This document shows positions 34,661 through 42,541 of a DNA stretch of 64,000 nucleotides, in pieces (positions within the stretch are counted from its first letter, which is position 1; each line of letters starts with the position of its first letter). The notes below the pieces were generated by a model. The model was given only the letters and a program-made list of their open reading frames with translations. It made no database searches and was not told where the DNA came from. The position numbers and the translations under genes are program-made. The stretch covers positions 186,001 through 250,000 of the forward strand of contig NZ_CADDWH010000001.1 in the NCBI RefSeq assembly GCF_902809865.1, written 5' to 3'. Source of the DNA: Halobacillus sp. Marseille-Q1614 (GTDB taxonomy: Bacteria > Bacillota > Bacilli > Bacillales > Halobacillaceae).

Positions 34661-36025
34661 TTGAAACTATTGACAAGCCATCTCGGTAAAACCTATCAAT
34701 TTTCATCATTACGGCTGCTTATGGCCAAGGCCAATGAAGAAAAGTCGGGCGACCGTTTAGCAGGAATTGTTGCAGAAAGTGTCCAGGAGCGAATTGCAGC
34801 AAAAGAAGTGTTAAGTGAACTTCTATTAAAAGACATTAGAGATCACCCGCTTCTCTCACCAGAAGAAGATGAAGTATCAAGGATTATTGAAAGCAATGTC
34901 AACGAGAGGATCTATTCTACGATTAAAAATTGGTCCGTCTCAGAATTAAGAGAGTACATTTTATCGAGTGAGACAACAGGCGAAGATTTGAAACGGCTGA
35001 GCCGGGGCTTAAACAGTGAAATGATCGCAGCCGTTACAAAAATTATGTCCAATCTTGATTTAGTATTTGCAGCTAATAAATTAGAAGTTTTAACAAAATG
35101 CAATATTACGATTGGCCATAAAGGAACACTGGCCTCACGGCTGCAGCCGAATCATCCGACAGACCGGGTAGAAGGCATGATCGCTTCATTAAAAGAGGGT
35201 TTATCTTACGGTATTGGTGATGCGGTTATCGGAATCAATCCGGTGGAAGAATCGGTGGAAAGCGTAAAACGACTGCTGCATGCGACTCATGAGTTTATCG
35301 AAGAATGGAAGATTCCTTCTCAAAACTGTGTGCTTGGTCATGTAACGGCACAGATGAAAGCTATCGAGCAAGGAGCTCCGGCCGATATGATTTTTCAAAG
35401 TATCGCTGGTACTGAAAAAGCCAATAACTCATTCGGGATTGATGCTGCAATCCTTGAAGAAGCCAATCAGCTCTCCAAAATAAAAGGGACCGGTACAGGC
35501 CCCCAGCGATTATATTTTGAAACGGGGCAGGGATCTGAACTGTCTGCCGAAGCTCATCATGATATCGATCAGCTGACCCTTGAATCAAGAAATTATGGGT
35601 TTGCCCGTCATTATGATCCATTTATCGTCAACACAGTCGTAGGATTTATTGGACCTGAGTATTTGTACAACACGAAACAAGTTATACGCGCAGGTCTTGA
35701 AGATCACTTCATGGGGAAAATGCACCTGATCCCGATGGGCGTCGATATTTGTTATACGAACCATATGAAAGCTGACCAAAATGATATGGAAGATCTCGGT
35801 GTTCTGTTATCAACTGCTGGTGTCAATTTCATCATCGCAACTCCAATGGGAGATGATTGTATGCTCAATTATCAGTCTATGAGCTACCACGATATTGCTA
35901 CCTTAAGAGAAACCTTCGGGAAGAGAGCATCCCCTGAATTTGAGAAATGGCTAGAGCAGATGGGGATCGTAGAAAATGGAAGATTGACCGCCCGTGCTGG
36001 AAATCCCACTATTTTTAATCAATAG
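34661..36025 (+). CDS. eutB: Ethanolamine ammonia-lyase large subunit, canonical copy (EutB2)
   Basis: 454 residues from TTG 34661, which has AGGGGG 7 nt upstream (ATG 34655 is too close to it). With this start the substrate residues fall at the E. coli numbers: Arg160, Gln162 (SRLQPN), Asn193 (GINP), Glu287 (YFETGQGS) and Asp362 (MGVDICYTNH). RHYDPFIVNTVVGFIGPEYLYN is nearly identical to well-studied enzymes. This is the true ethanolamine lyase of the operon, between eutA and eutC2. Compared with EutB1 it differs throughout, so the duplication is old or one copy was acquired. Confidence 0.95.
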   Translation: MKLLTSHLGKTYQFSSLRLLMAKANEEKSGDRLAGIVAESVQERIAAKEVLSELLLKDIRDHPLLSPEEDEVSRIIESNVNERIYSTIKNWSVSELREYILSSETTGEDLKRLSRGLNSEMIAAVTKIMSNLDLVFAANKLEVLTKCNITIGHKGTLASRLQPNHPTDRVEGMIASLKEGLSYGIGDAVIGINPVEESVESVKRLLHATHEFIEEWKIPSQNCVLGHVTAQMKAIEQGAPADMIFQSIAGTEKANNSFGIDAAILEEANQLSKIKGTGTGPQRLYFETGQGSELSAEAHHDIDQLTLESRNYGFARHYDPFIVNTVVGFIGPEYLYNTKQVIRAGLEDHFMGKMHLIPMGVDICYTNHMKADQNDMEDLGVLLSTAGVNFIIATPMGDDCMLNYQSMSYHDIATLRETFGKRASPEFEKWLEQMGIVENGRLTARAGNPTIFNQ

Positions 36026-36037
36026 GAGGTGACATAC

Positions 36038-37009
36038 ATGGATAAGCAAATGATTGAAGAAATTACTAATCTCGTAATGGAAAGTTTAAGCGATGAGAAT
36101 ACATCAAAAAAAGAAGAACAGAGGCCAATTAAAATATGGAGACATAACTCGAAAGAAAAACGAGTAGAGCAAGCCAACGGGGTCTTTAAAGACCAGCCGG
36201 ATGTTTCAGGGAAAGTGAAAATATCCAACTTTATTCGTCCATCGCCTGCTGAGAAAAAAAAAGTTCAAAAGAAGGGCGAGTCTCAAGAAAAGGCTCCTCC
36301 ATCTGAAGAGGACTTGAAAGATTTAACTAGTCAGACCCCCGCAAGAATTGGAGTAGGAAGAGCGGGTGTTCGTCCAAAAACAAATACGTGGCTGCAGTTT
36401 CGTTATGACCATGCAGCGGCTGTAGATGCAGTATTCGGTCAAGTGGATGAAAGCCTGCTGAACGATTTAGATTTATTTATTGTAAACACGAAAGTGACAA
36501 ACCAGGAAACCTATATACGGCGGCCTGACTATGGAAGGAAGCTGTCCGACGAGGCTGTCCGCACAATAAAAGAAAAATGTAAGCATAAGCCTTTAGTCCA
36601 AATCATTGTTTCCGACGGATTGAGTTCTAAAGCTATTAATGAAAATTTAGAAGATGTGTATCTATCCTTGCAGCAGTCATTAAATAGTTTAGGGATGGAA
36701 GTAGGAACATCTTTCTTCATTGAAAAAGGAAGAGTGGCTGTCATGGACGATGTCGGAGAGTACTTGCAGCCTGATGTTATTGTGCTTCTCATTGGAGAAC
36801 GCCCTGGACTGGTCAGTGCAGAATCGCTTAGCGCCTATCTTTGTTACAAACCTCGGCATGGCACGATTGAATCTCAGCGGCAAGTAGTGTCCAACATCCA
36901 TAGAGGAGGAATTCCGCCTGTGGAAGCTGGAGCCTATCTTGGAGGAGTAATTGAAAAGATTTTAGATTATGAAGCAAGCGGTGTCGATCTTGTTAAAAAG
37001 GAAGGGTAG
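36038..37009 (+). CDS. eutC: Ethanolamine ammonia-lyase small subunit, second copy (EutC2)
   Basis: 323 residues, longer than EutC1. An N-terminal amphipathic helix (MDKQMIEEITNLVMESLSD) looks like a shell-targeting peptide. A ~75-residue basic, low-complexity linker rich in Lys and Glu follows, then the catalytic-complex domain from TPARIGVGRAGVR onward with IIVSDGLSS, LLIGERPGLVSAES and SNIHRGGIPPVEAGAY. AGGAGGTGA precedes ATG 36038. The last 10 bp of the gene serve as the ribosome binding region of eutL. Confidence 0.93.
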   Translation: MDKQMIEEITNLVMESLSDENTSKKEEQRPIKIWRHNSKEKRVEQANGVFKDQPDVSGKVKISNFIRPSPAEKKKVQKKGESQEKAPPSEEDLKDLTSQTPARIGVGRAGVRPKTNTWLQFRYDHAAAVDAVFGQVDESLLNDLDLFIVNTKVTNQETYIRRPDYGRKLSDEAVRTIKEKCKHKPLVQIIVSDGLSSKAINENLEDVYLSLQQSLNSLGMEVGTSFFIEKGRVAVMDDVGEYLQPDVIVLLIGERPGLVSAESLSAYLCYKPRHGTIESQRQVVSNIHRGGIPPVEAGAYLGGVIEKILDYEASGVDLVKKEG

Positions 37010-37018
37010 GTGAAAAAG

Positions 37019-37672
37019 ATGAAACTAGAACCTATTTATGCAGAAGTTTTAGCTGCCCGAATTATTCCCAATGTCGATCCAATGCTTGCTAAGCAGCTCA
37101 GCTTAAATCAAAGGTATCGAAGCCTTGCCCTATTTACAATCACGATGGATGATGTTGGTGTCACAGCATTGGATGAAGCAACGAAGCGGGCAGATGTAGA
37201 GGTAGTATATGCCAGGTCTTTTTACGCCGGCGCAGACCACGCGTCCGGGCCTCTCTCGGGAGAGTTTATCGGGATTTTAGCAGGCCCTAACCCCGACGAG
37301 GTAAAAAGCGGAATGGCTGCTGTGGAGCAGGTTGTTGAGTCGGAAGCTTTTTTTGAAGCCATTGATGATAAGAAAACTCACAGCCTTTATGCGCATGTGG
37401 TTTCCCGAACGGGTTCGTTTTTATCAAAAGAAGCGAATATCGAGCAGGGGGAAGCCCTCGCTTATCTTATCGCACCGCCTCTGGAATCGGCCTATGGTAT
37501 TGATGCTGCATTAAAAGCTTCAGATGTGAAGTTAGCCGCCTTTTATGGACCACCGACCGAAACCAACTTTGGCGGAGGGCTGTTAACAGGCTCTCAAGCC
37601 TCCTGTACAGCAGCTGCTGATGCTTTTCGCGAAGCTGTTGTCGATATCGCACGAAACCCAAATAAATTATAA
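37019..37672 (+). CDS. eutL: Microcompartment shell trimer EutL
   Basis: 217 residues, two fused circularly permuted BMC domains (LARIIPNVD-type start, then GPLSGEFIGILAGPNPDEVKSGM, and AYLIAPPLESAYGIDAALKASDVKLAAFYGPPTETNFGGGLLTG). EutL trimers have gated pores proposed to pass larger molecules. ATG 37019, with AGGTGA upstream, is preferred to GTG 37010. Confidence 0.94.
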   Translation: MKLEPIYAEVLAARIIPNVDPMLAKQLSLNQRYRSLALFTITMDDVGVTALDEATKRADVEVVYARSFYAGADHASGPLSGEFIGILAGPNPDEVKSGMAAVEQVVESEAFFEAIDDKKTHSLYAHVVSRTGSFLSKEANIEQGEALAYLIAPPLESAYGIDAALKASDVKLAAFYGPPTETNFGGGLLTGSQASCTAAADAFREAVVDIARNPNKL

Positions 37673-37699
37673 CGGCAAAAGAGAAAGGAGAGTGAAACG

Positions 37700-39220
37700 G
37701 TGAAATTCGATAATGACTTAAGATCTATGCAGGAAATGAGAGATGCTGTTCAACGCGCAAAACAAGCACAAAAAGAATTCGAAGGTTTCAGTCAGGAGCA
37801 AGTAGATAAAATCGTAAAAAATGTAGCTGACGCAGCATTTGCTAGCTCAGCTTACCTAGCCAGAATGGCCGTAGAGGAAACTGGGATGGGCGTTGTGGAA
37901 CATAAGAAAATAAAAAACGAAGTGGGCTCGCGTGATGTTTACGAATCCATCAAAGATGAAAAAACCGTCGGCATCATCCATGAAGATAAAGCAAACAAAG
38001 TTCTCGAGTTCGCTTATCCATTTGGAGTGGTAGCAGGAATAATACCAACGACAAACCCTACGTCTACCGCATTTTTTAAAACCTTAATTTCATTAAAATC
38101 AAGAAACGCCATCGTCGTCAGTCCCCACCCGTCAGCTATAAAATGTACGATCGAAGCTTTAAAAATTTGTAAAGAAGCCGCCATAGAAGCCGGAGCCCCA
38201 GAAGGAATAATTGGATGGATATCGATTCCCTCCATGCCCGCTACTACAGAATTGATGAAGCACCGTGATGTTGATGTCATTTTAGCTACGGGAGGGGGTG
38301 GTCTTGTAAAAGCAGCATATAGTTCAGGAAAGCCTGCTTATGGGGTCGGGCCAGGGAATGTACCTGTTTATTTAGAAAAAACATGTAACGTCCAGAAAGC
38401 TGTAAAAATAGTCGTCGACAGTAAGACCTTCGATAATGGAACCATTTGTGCAACAGAACAAGCCATTGTGGTCGATCAAAATATTAAAGAAATGACGGTT
38501 AGAGAGCTGAAAAACAACGGAGCCTTTTTCTTAGAAGGTGAAAATAAGAAGAAAATGGAGGATGTAATTTCTCCGGTAAAAGGAAAGCTTAACCCGAAAA
38601 TCGTCGGCCGATCAGCGATTGCTATCGCCAAAATGGCAGGGATAGAAGTCCCCAACAAAACAAGGCTGTTAGTTGCAGAAGAAGATCAAGTAGGCAAGGA
38701 TATACCTTTTTCCATCGAAAAGCTGGCCCCTATATTTCCGTTATATACCGTCCGGGATGAAAATGAAGCGGTCGACCGCTGTATTGAATTATTGAATATT
38801 GGAGGAAGAGGCCACAGTTTATCCCTGCATACGAATGAAGATAAAATTGCACGATTATTCGGGCATAAAATGCCGGTTTCCAGGCTGCTCGTTAATACTC
38901 TCTCTAGTATCGGGGCAGTCGGGGCAACGACAGGGTTAAAACCATCGATGACGTTAGGGTGTGGATCTTATGGAGGAAACATCACGTCAGATAATATAAC
39001 AGCCACACACCTTCTCAATATTAAGCGGCTGGCTTACGGAATCAAAGAAGTGGAAATTCCGCAGCCATCTGCCCGTCAGCCAGTACAGCAAACAGCTGAT
39101 AGAAATAAGGAAGAAGTCGCGAAAATTGTTACTCAAGTTTTAGCAAAGGTAGATAAAGAACAAATTGACCAGCAGATGGTTTCTTCTGTTGTTCAGAAAG
39201 TACTACAAAAATACTCATAA
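37700..39220 (+). CDS. eutE: CoA-acylating acetaldehyde dehydrogenase EutE
   Basis: 506 residues. Oxidises acetaldehyde with CoA and NAD+ to acetyl-CoA inside the shell. Catalytic Cys250 lies in FDNGTICATEQ; the cofactor site includes PTTNPTSTAFFK and LATGGGGLVKAAY. The C-terminal ~40 residues (KEEVAKIVTQVLAKV; MVSSVVQKVLQKYS) form two amphipathic helices like an encapsulation peptide, here at the C-terminus rather than the usual N-terminus for EutE/PduP. AAAGGAGAG precedes the ATG. Confidence 0.93.
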   Translation: MKFDNDLRSMQEMRDAVQRAKQAQKEFEGFSQEQVDKIVKNVADAAFASSAYLARMAVEETGMGVVEHKKIKNEVGSRDVYESIKDEKTVGIIHEDKANKVLEFAYPFGVVAGIIPTTNPTSTAFFKTLISLKSRNAIVVSPHPSAIKCTIEALKICKEAAIEAGAPEGIIGWISIPSMPATTELMKHRDVDVILATGGGGLVKAAYSSGKPAYGVGPGNVPVYLEKTCNVQKAVKIVVDSKTFDNGTICATEQAIVVDQNIKEMTVRELKNNGAFFLEGENKKKMEDVISPVKGKLNPKIVGRSAIAIAKMAGIEVPNKTRLLVAEEDQVGKDIPFSIEKLAPIFPLYTVRDENEAVDRCIELLNIGGRGHSLSLHTNEDKIARLFGHKMPVSRLLVNTLSSIGAVGATTGLKPSMTLGCGSYGGNITSDNITATHLLNIKRLAYGIKEVEIPQPSARQPVQQTADRNKEEVAKIVTQVLAKVDKEQIDQQMVSSVVQKVLQKYS

Positions 39221-39240
39221 AAAAATAGGAGGAATTTAAA

Positions 39241-39531
39241 ATGGCACTTAATGGCGCATTAGGAATGATTGAAACGAAAGGTTTAGTAGCATCCGTAGAG
39301 GCAGCAGACGCAATGGTTAAGGCAGCAAACGTTCATCTTGTTGGTAAAGTACATGTAGGGGGAGGTATTGTAACTATTTTAGTAACTGGTGATGTAGGAG
39401 CTGTAAAAGCAGCAACCGAATCTGGAAGTGCAGCAGCTCAGCGTGTAGGTGAATTAAAATCTGTCCACGTTATCCCTCGTCCTCATAATGAACTCGAAAG
39501 CATTCTTCCGAAAATGGATACAAGCCTTTAA
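39241..39531 (+). CDS. eutM: Microcompartment shell hexamer EutM
   Basis: 96 residues, one BMC domain ([57 protein letters not shown]). Main tiling hexamer of the shell. TAGGAGGAAT precedes the ATG. A 64-bp gap to the next gene holds no clear hairpin. Confidence 0.94.
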   Translation: MALNGALGMIETKGLVASVEAADAMVKAANVHLVGKVHVGGGIVTILVTGDVGAVKAATESGSAAAQRVGELKSVHVIPRPHNELESILPKMDTSL

Positions 39532-39595
39532 AGGAAGCGTAAATCATTAATACTCTCGCTTGCTTGTTAAGGAGTCAGAGGAGTGAGGTAGAGAT

Positions 39596-40243
39596 ATGAA
39601 CCAATTAGACATTGAGAGAATTGTAGATGAAGTAATAGGAACAATTCACAATACCGGCGAGATCCCTATTGGGGTCTCTGCCAGACATTGTCATTTAAAT
39701 CAGCCATCACTGGACATTTTATTCGGTAAAGGATATGAATTAACGAAAAAGAAAAGCCTCTCACAGCCTGGGCAGTTTGCATGTGAAGAAACGGTCATGA
39801 TCGCTGGACCACGTGGAAGTATTTCTAATGTCCGCATCCTCGGTCCACTGAGATCAGCTACACAAGTAGAAATAAGCCAAACCGATGCTTTTAAAATAGG
39901 AGCTAAGCCGCCAATCCGCCAGTCAGGTCATATTAAGAGTTCAAGTCCCGTGACGATCATCGGACCAAAGGCAAGTCTTCACCTTGATGAAGGGTTGATT
40001 ATCGCCCAGGCTCACATCCACATGGCACCTAAAGATGCTGAGCACTTTAATGTGCAAAATGGGGAAGTTGTTGAAGTGGCGGTAGAAAGCGGACCCCGGC
40101 CGATTAAATTTTCAAAGACCGTCATCCGAGTTTCTGAGAAGTATCAATTAGAAATGCATATAGATACAGATGAAGCAAATGCCGGAAGCGTGAAAACAGG
40201 ACAAAGCGGAAAATTAATTAAGCAGGAATCCCGCTATGGATAA
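39596..40243 (+). CDS. eutD: PduL-type phosphotransacylase (eut-locus acetyl-CoA to acetyl-phosphate)
   Basis: 215 residues. The PduL fold, not the Pta/EutD fold of enterobacteria: zinc-site segments VSARHCHL near residue 25 and AQAHIHMAPKDA near 140, with SQPGQFACEETV between. Regenerates CoA inside the shell by making acetyl-phosphate. An N-terminal helix (MNQLDIERIVDEVIGTI) is a probable encapsulation peptide. Overlaps the next gene by 8 bp. Acetate kinase is not encoded here. Confidence 0.9.
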   Translation: MNQLDIERIVDEVIGTIHNTGEIPIGVSARHCHLNQPSLDILFGKGYELTKKKSLSQPGQFACEETVMIAGPRGSISNVRILGPLRSATQVEISQTDAFKIGAKPPIRQSGHIKSSSPVTIIGPKASLHLDEGLIIAQAHIHMAPKDAEHFNVQNGEVVEVAVESGPRPIKFSKTVIRVSEKYQLEMHIDTDEANAGSVKTGQSGKLIKQESRYG

Positions 40244-40865
40244 TAAGAGACTGATCGAAGAAATCGTTCTGGAGGTATTAAATAAAATTTCAAGCTCTCA
40301 GGAACTTCAATCTGAAAAAAAACCGCTCCGTTATGTCGTGCGCACTTGCGAAAAGGATGATAGGGCTCTTAAAGAAATTGAAAAGCACGGGTCTGTACGT
40401 TGGATAGATGTTAAAGAGCGGGAATATCCTGAAAACATCGACCACGTAATTTTTCCAAGTGTAAATCAGGATTTACTTGTGAAAAGCGCTCTGGGCATAA
40501 CGGACACCGATGAAAGTCAGTTATTTTCTGATCTTATGAGACAAGGAATCCGCGTTCATTTTATTTTATCTAAAAAGGATTCATGGGTTCTATTTGCTCA
40601 TGAAAAAAATTCACCATATGCACAAATGATAGAAAGTTACGTGAAACAGCTTCATTCTTTTGGCGTAAAGCTGACGCAATGGGAAGAATACGAATCTGAC
40701 TTTTCCTCATCTCCTTATACGTTTTCAGGCAAGTTACTGACACAGAAAGATGTGGAGGATTGGGGGAAACCGGTGATTCGTGTTTCCAGCCAAACAATCA
40801 TTACTCCATTAGCTAAAGACGCGGCGCGAGAATTTAATATTTCCATTGAGAATAAAGGGTCGTAG
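40236..40865 (+). CDS. Microcompartment-locus accessory protein of unknown function
   Basis: 209 residues. It begins with an amphipathic helix (MDNKRLIEEIVLEVLNKISS) of the same type as the cargo enzymes here. The core may be a Rossmann-like fold (HVIFPSVNQDLLVKSALGI). It ends in the motif VSSQTIITPLAKDAAREFNISI, which recurs in accessory proteins of other microcompartment loci such as those placed between pduL and eutN in Listeria-type operons. Likely inside the shell. No catalytic residues recognised. Confidence 0.65.
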   Translation: MDNKRLIEEIVLEVLNKISSSQELQSEKKPLRYVVRTCEKDDRALKEIEKHGSVRWIDVKEREYPENIDHVIFPSVNQDLLVKSALGITDTDESQLFSDLMRQGIRVHFILSKKDSWVLFAHEKNSPYAQMIESYVKQLHSFGVKLTQWEEYESDFSSSPYTFSGKLLTQKDVEDWGKPVIRVSSQTIITPLAKDAAREFNISIENKGS

Positions 40866-40875
40866 GGGGTGGATT

Positions 40876-41160
40876 ATGATTGTAGGAAAAGTAGTCGGAA
40901 ATATCTGGGCCACACGAAAAGAAGAAGGATTAACTGGATTGAAATTTTTAGTCGTCCAGCCTGACTCGCTCGGTTTACAAGTCGATCTTCCTACGTTTGT
41001 GGCGGTTGATCGAATTGGAGCAGGTGTTGGAGATAAAGTCATGGTCACCAAAGGCAGTGCAAGTTCACACCTTCAAGGGGAGGATAAGATTCCCATAGAT
41101 GCTGTCATTATAGGAATTGTTGACTCAGTTGAAGTAGATAAGGAGGATAAGCATGGCTAA
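40876..41160 (+). CDS. eutN: Microcompartment vertex protein EutN (CcmL family)
   Basis: 94 residues: MIVGKVVGNIWATRKEEGLTGLKFLVVQ, VAVDRIGAGVGDKVMVTKGSAS and DAVIIGIVDSVEV. Forms pentamers capping shell vertices. ATG 40876 with GGGGGTGG upstream is used, not the opening at 40846. The end overlaps the next BMC gene by 8 bp. Confidence 0.93.
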   Translation: MIVGKVVGNIWATRKEEGLTGLKFLVVQPDSLGLQVDLPTFVAVDRIGAGVGDKVMVTKGSASSHLQGEDKIPIDAVIIGIVDSVEVDKEDKHG

Positions 41161-41524
41161 GGCTTTAGGAATGATAGAAACGAGAGGTCTGGTCGGCTCT
41201 ATTGAAGCAGCAGACGCAATGGTAAAAGCCTCGAATGTAAGCCTCGTCAAACAAGAGAAAATTGACGCCGCGTTAGTAACGATACTAGTAGAAGGGGACG
41301 TAAGTGCTGTACAAGCTGCAGTGGATGCAGGAAAAGAAGCAGCACAGCGGGTCGGTGAGCTAGTGAGCTTTCATGTGATTCCGCATCCTGATGACGATAC
41401 AAGAGGAATGTTGAAAAAAGGGCCGGAGGAAAGCGTGAAAACTACACCACCCAAACGGGCAGCTAGAAAAAAAGTAAATAAGACAACTGAGAAAAAAGAA
41501 CAAGATAATCAAGATGTTGAATAA
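41153..41524 (+). CDS. BMC shell protein with lysine/arginine-rich tail
   Basis: 123 residues. Residues 1-~88 are a BMC domain very close to EutM ([44 protein letters not shown]). The remaining ~35 are charged and unstructured ([22 protein letters not shown]). E. coli EutK also has a BMC domain plus a C-terminal nucleic-acid-type domain, but this tail is shorter and lacks an HTH. It may bind cargo, RNA or another shell face. AAGGAGGATAAGC precedes the ATG. Confidence 0.88.
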   Translation: MAKALGMIETRGLVGSIEAADAMVKASNVSLVKQEKIDAALVTILVEGDVSAVQAAVDAGKEAAQRVGELVSFHVIPHPDDDTRGMLKKGPEESVKTTPPKRAARKKVNKTTEKKEQDNQDVE

Positions 41525-41535
41525 GGAGGTGCCCT

Positions 41536-42471
41536 ATGTCCTTTAAACGAAATAAATTTGCCGTAATTGGCGCAGGATTCACTGGAACTACGGCCGCCCT
41601 CATGATCGCCCAAAAGGAGCTCGGCGATGTCGTTCTTGTGGACATCCCCGACATGGAGAAGCCGACGAAAGGAAAAGCGCTCGACATGCTGGAATCTACC
41701 CCTGTTCAAAAAGTAGATTCCACTATTACTGGAACATCTAATTACGAAGATATCGCTGATGCAAACCTAGTAATTATTACAGCAGGCATTCCTAGGAAAC
41801 CAGGTATGAGTCGTGATGAACTCGTTTCCACTAACGCAAAAATTATGGCAGACGTCGCTGAAAACATAAAAAAATACGCCCCCAACAGTTATATCTTAGT
41901 TCTCAGTAATCCCGTGGACGCAATGACCTATGTGTGTTATAAAACTACAGGCTTCCCGAAAAACCGTGTAATTGGACAGTCCGGCGTCCTCGATACCGCA
42001 AGATTTAACACTTTCGTTTCTCAGGAGCTGGGGGTTTCTGTAGAAGATGTATCAGGCTTTGTATTAGGCGGCCACGGAGATACGATGGTTCCCCTCGTCC
42101 GTTATTCTTATGCAGGAGGAATTCCACTAGAAAAACTGCTCTCTGAAGAAAAGATACATGCCATAGTAGAAAGAACACGGAAGGGCGGTGGGGAAATTGT
42201 CAGCCTTTTGGGCAAAGGAAGCGCCTACTATGCACCAGCAGCTGCTCTCGTCGAAATGATGGAAGCGATTGTGAAAGATAAAAAGCGTATTCTTCCTTCA
42301 ATAGCGTATTTGGAAGGAGAATATGGATATCAGGATATTTATTTAGGAGTTCCCACGATCTTAGGGGGAGAAGGAATAGAGAGTATTATCGAACTGCCGC
42401 TTAGTAAAGAAGAACAGCAAGCATTAGACAAATCAGCGGACTCCGTAAAAGAAGTAATGAAGCTGCTTTAA
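41536..42471 (+). CDS. mdh: Malate dehydrogenase at the end of the eut operon
   Basis: 311 residues of the LDH-like MDH type. NAD-binding [10 protein letters not shown], the substrate loop [12 protein letters not shown] with both Arg that mark malate specificity, [16 protein letters not shown] and the catalytic His in GGHGDTMVP. It starts 12 bp after the BMC gene with AAGGAGGTG, so it belongs to the operon. No targeting peptide is seen. It could regenerate NAD+ from the NADH made by EutE by reducing oxaloacetate, a job usually done by the alcohol dehydrogenase EutG, which is missing here. Confidence 0.92.
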   Translation: MSFKRNKFAVIGAGFTGTTAALMIAQKELGDVVLVDIPDMEKPTKGKALDMLESTPVQKVDSTITGTSNYEDIADANLVIITAGIPRKPGMSRDELVSTNAKIMADVAENIKKYAPNSYILVLSNPVDAMTYVCYKTTGFPKNRVIGQSGVLDTARFNTFVSQELGVSVEDVSGFVLGGHGDTMVPLVRYSYAGGIPLEKLLSEEKIHAIVERTRKGGGEIVSLLGKGSAYYAPAAALVEMMEAIVKDKKRILPSIAYLEGEYGYQDIYLGVPTILGGEGIESIIELPLSKEEQQALDKSADSVKEVMKLL

Positions 42472-42473
42472 AC

Positions 42474-42538
42474 GGTACCAGGTACCCAGAGAAAAAAGAA
42501 AAAAAGCCTCACCTTTCTTATCTGGGTGAGGCTTTTTG
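42474..42538. repeat. GGTACC-type repeat, copy 4, joined to a bidirectional terminator
   Basis: GGTACCAGGTACC (42474-42486) and the tail AGAGAAAAAAGAAAAAA are followed by AGCCTCACC ... GGTGAGGCT (stem ~42505-42534) and TTTT. The terminator serves mdh and the minus-strand GH3 gene. The right arm shares TCTGGGTGAGG with the copy at 49076. Confidence 0.85.
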
Positions 42539-42541
42539 CTA

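Noticed and set aside
40236..40865. EutT cobalamin adenosyltransferase
   Set aside because: The size is close, but no adenosyltransferase motif was recognised; kept as unknown accessory protein.
41153..41524. EutK
   Set aside because: Shell domain plus extension fits in outline, but the extension has no helix-turn-helix, so the symbol was not given.
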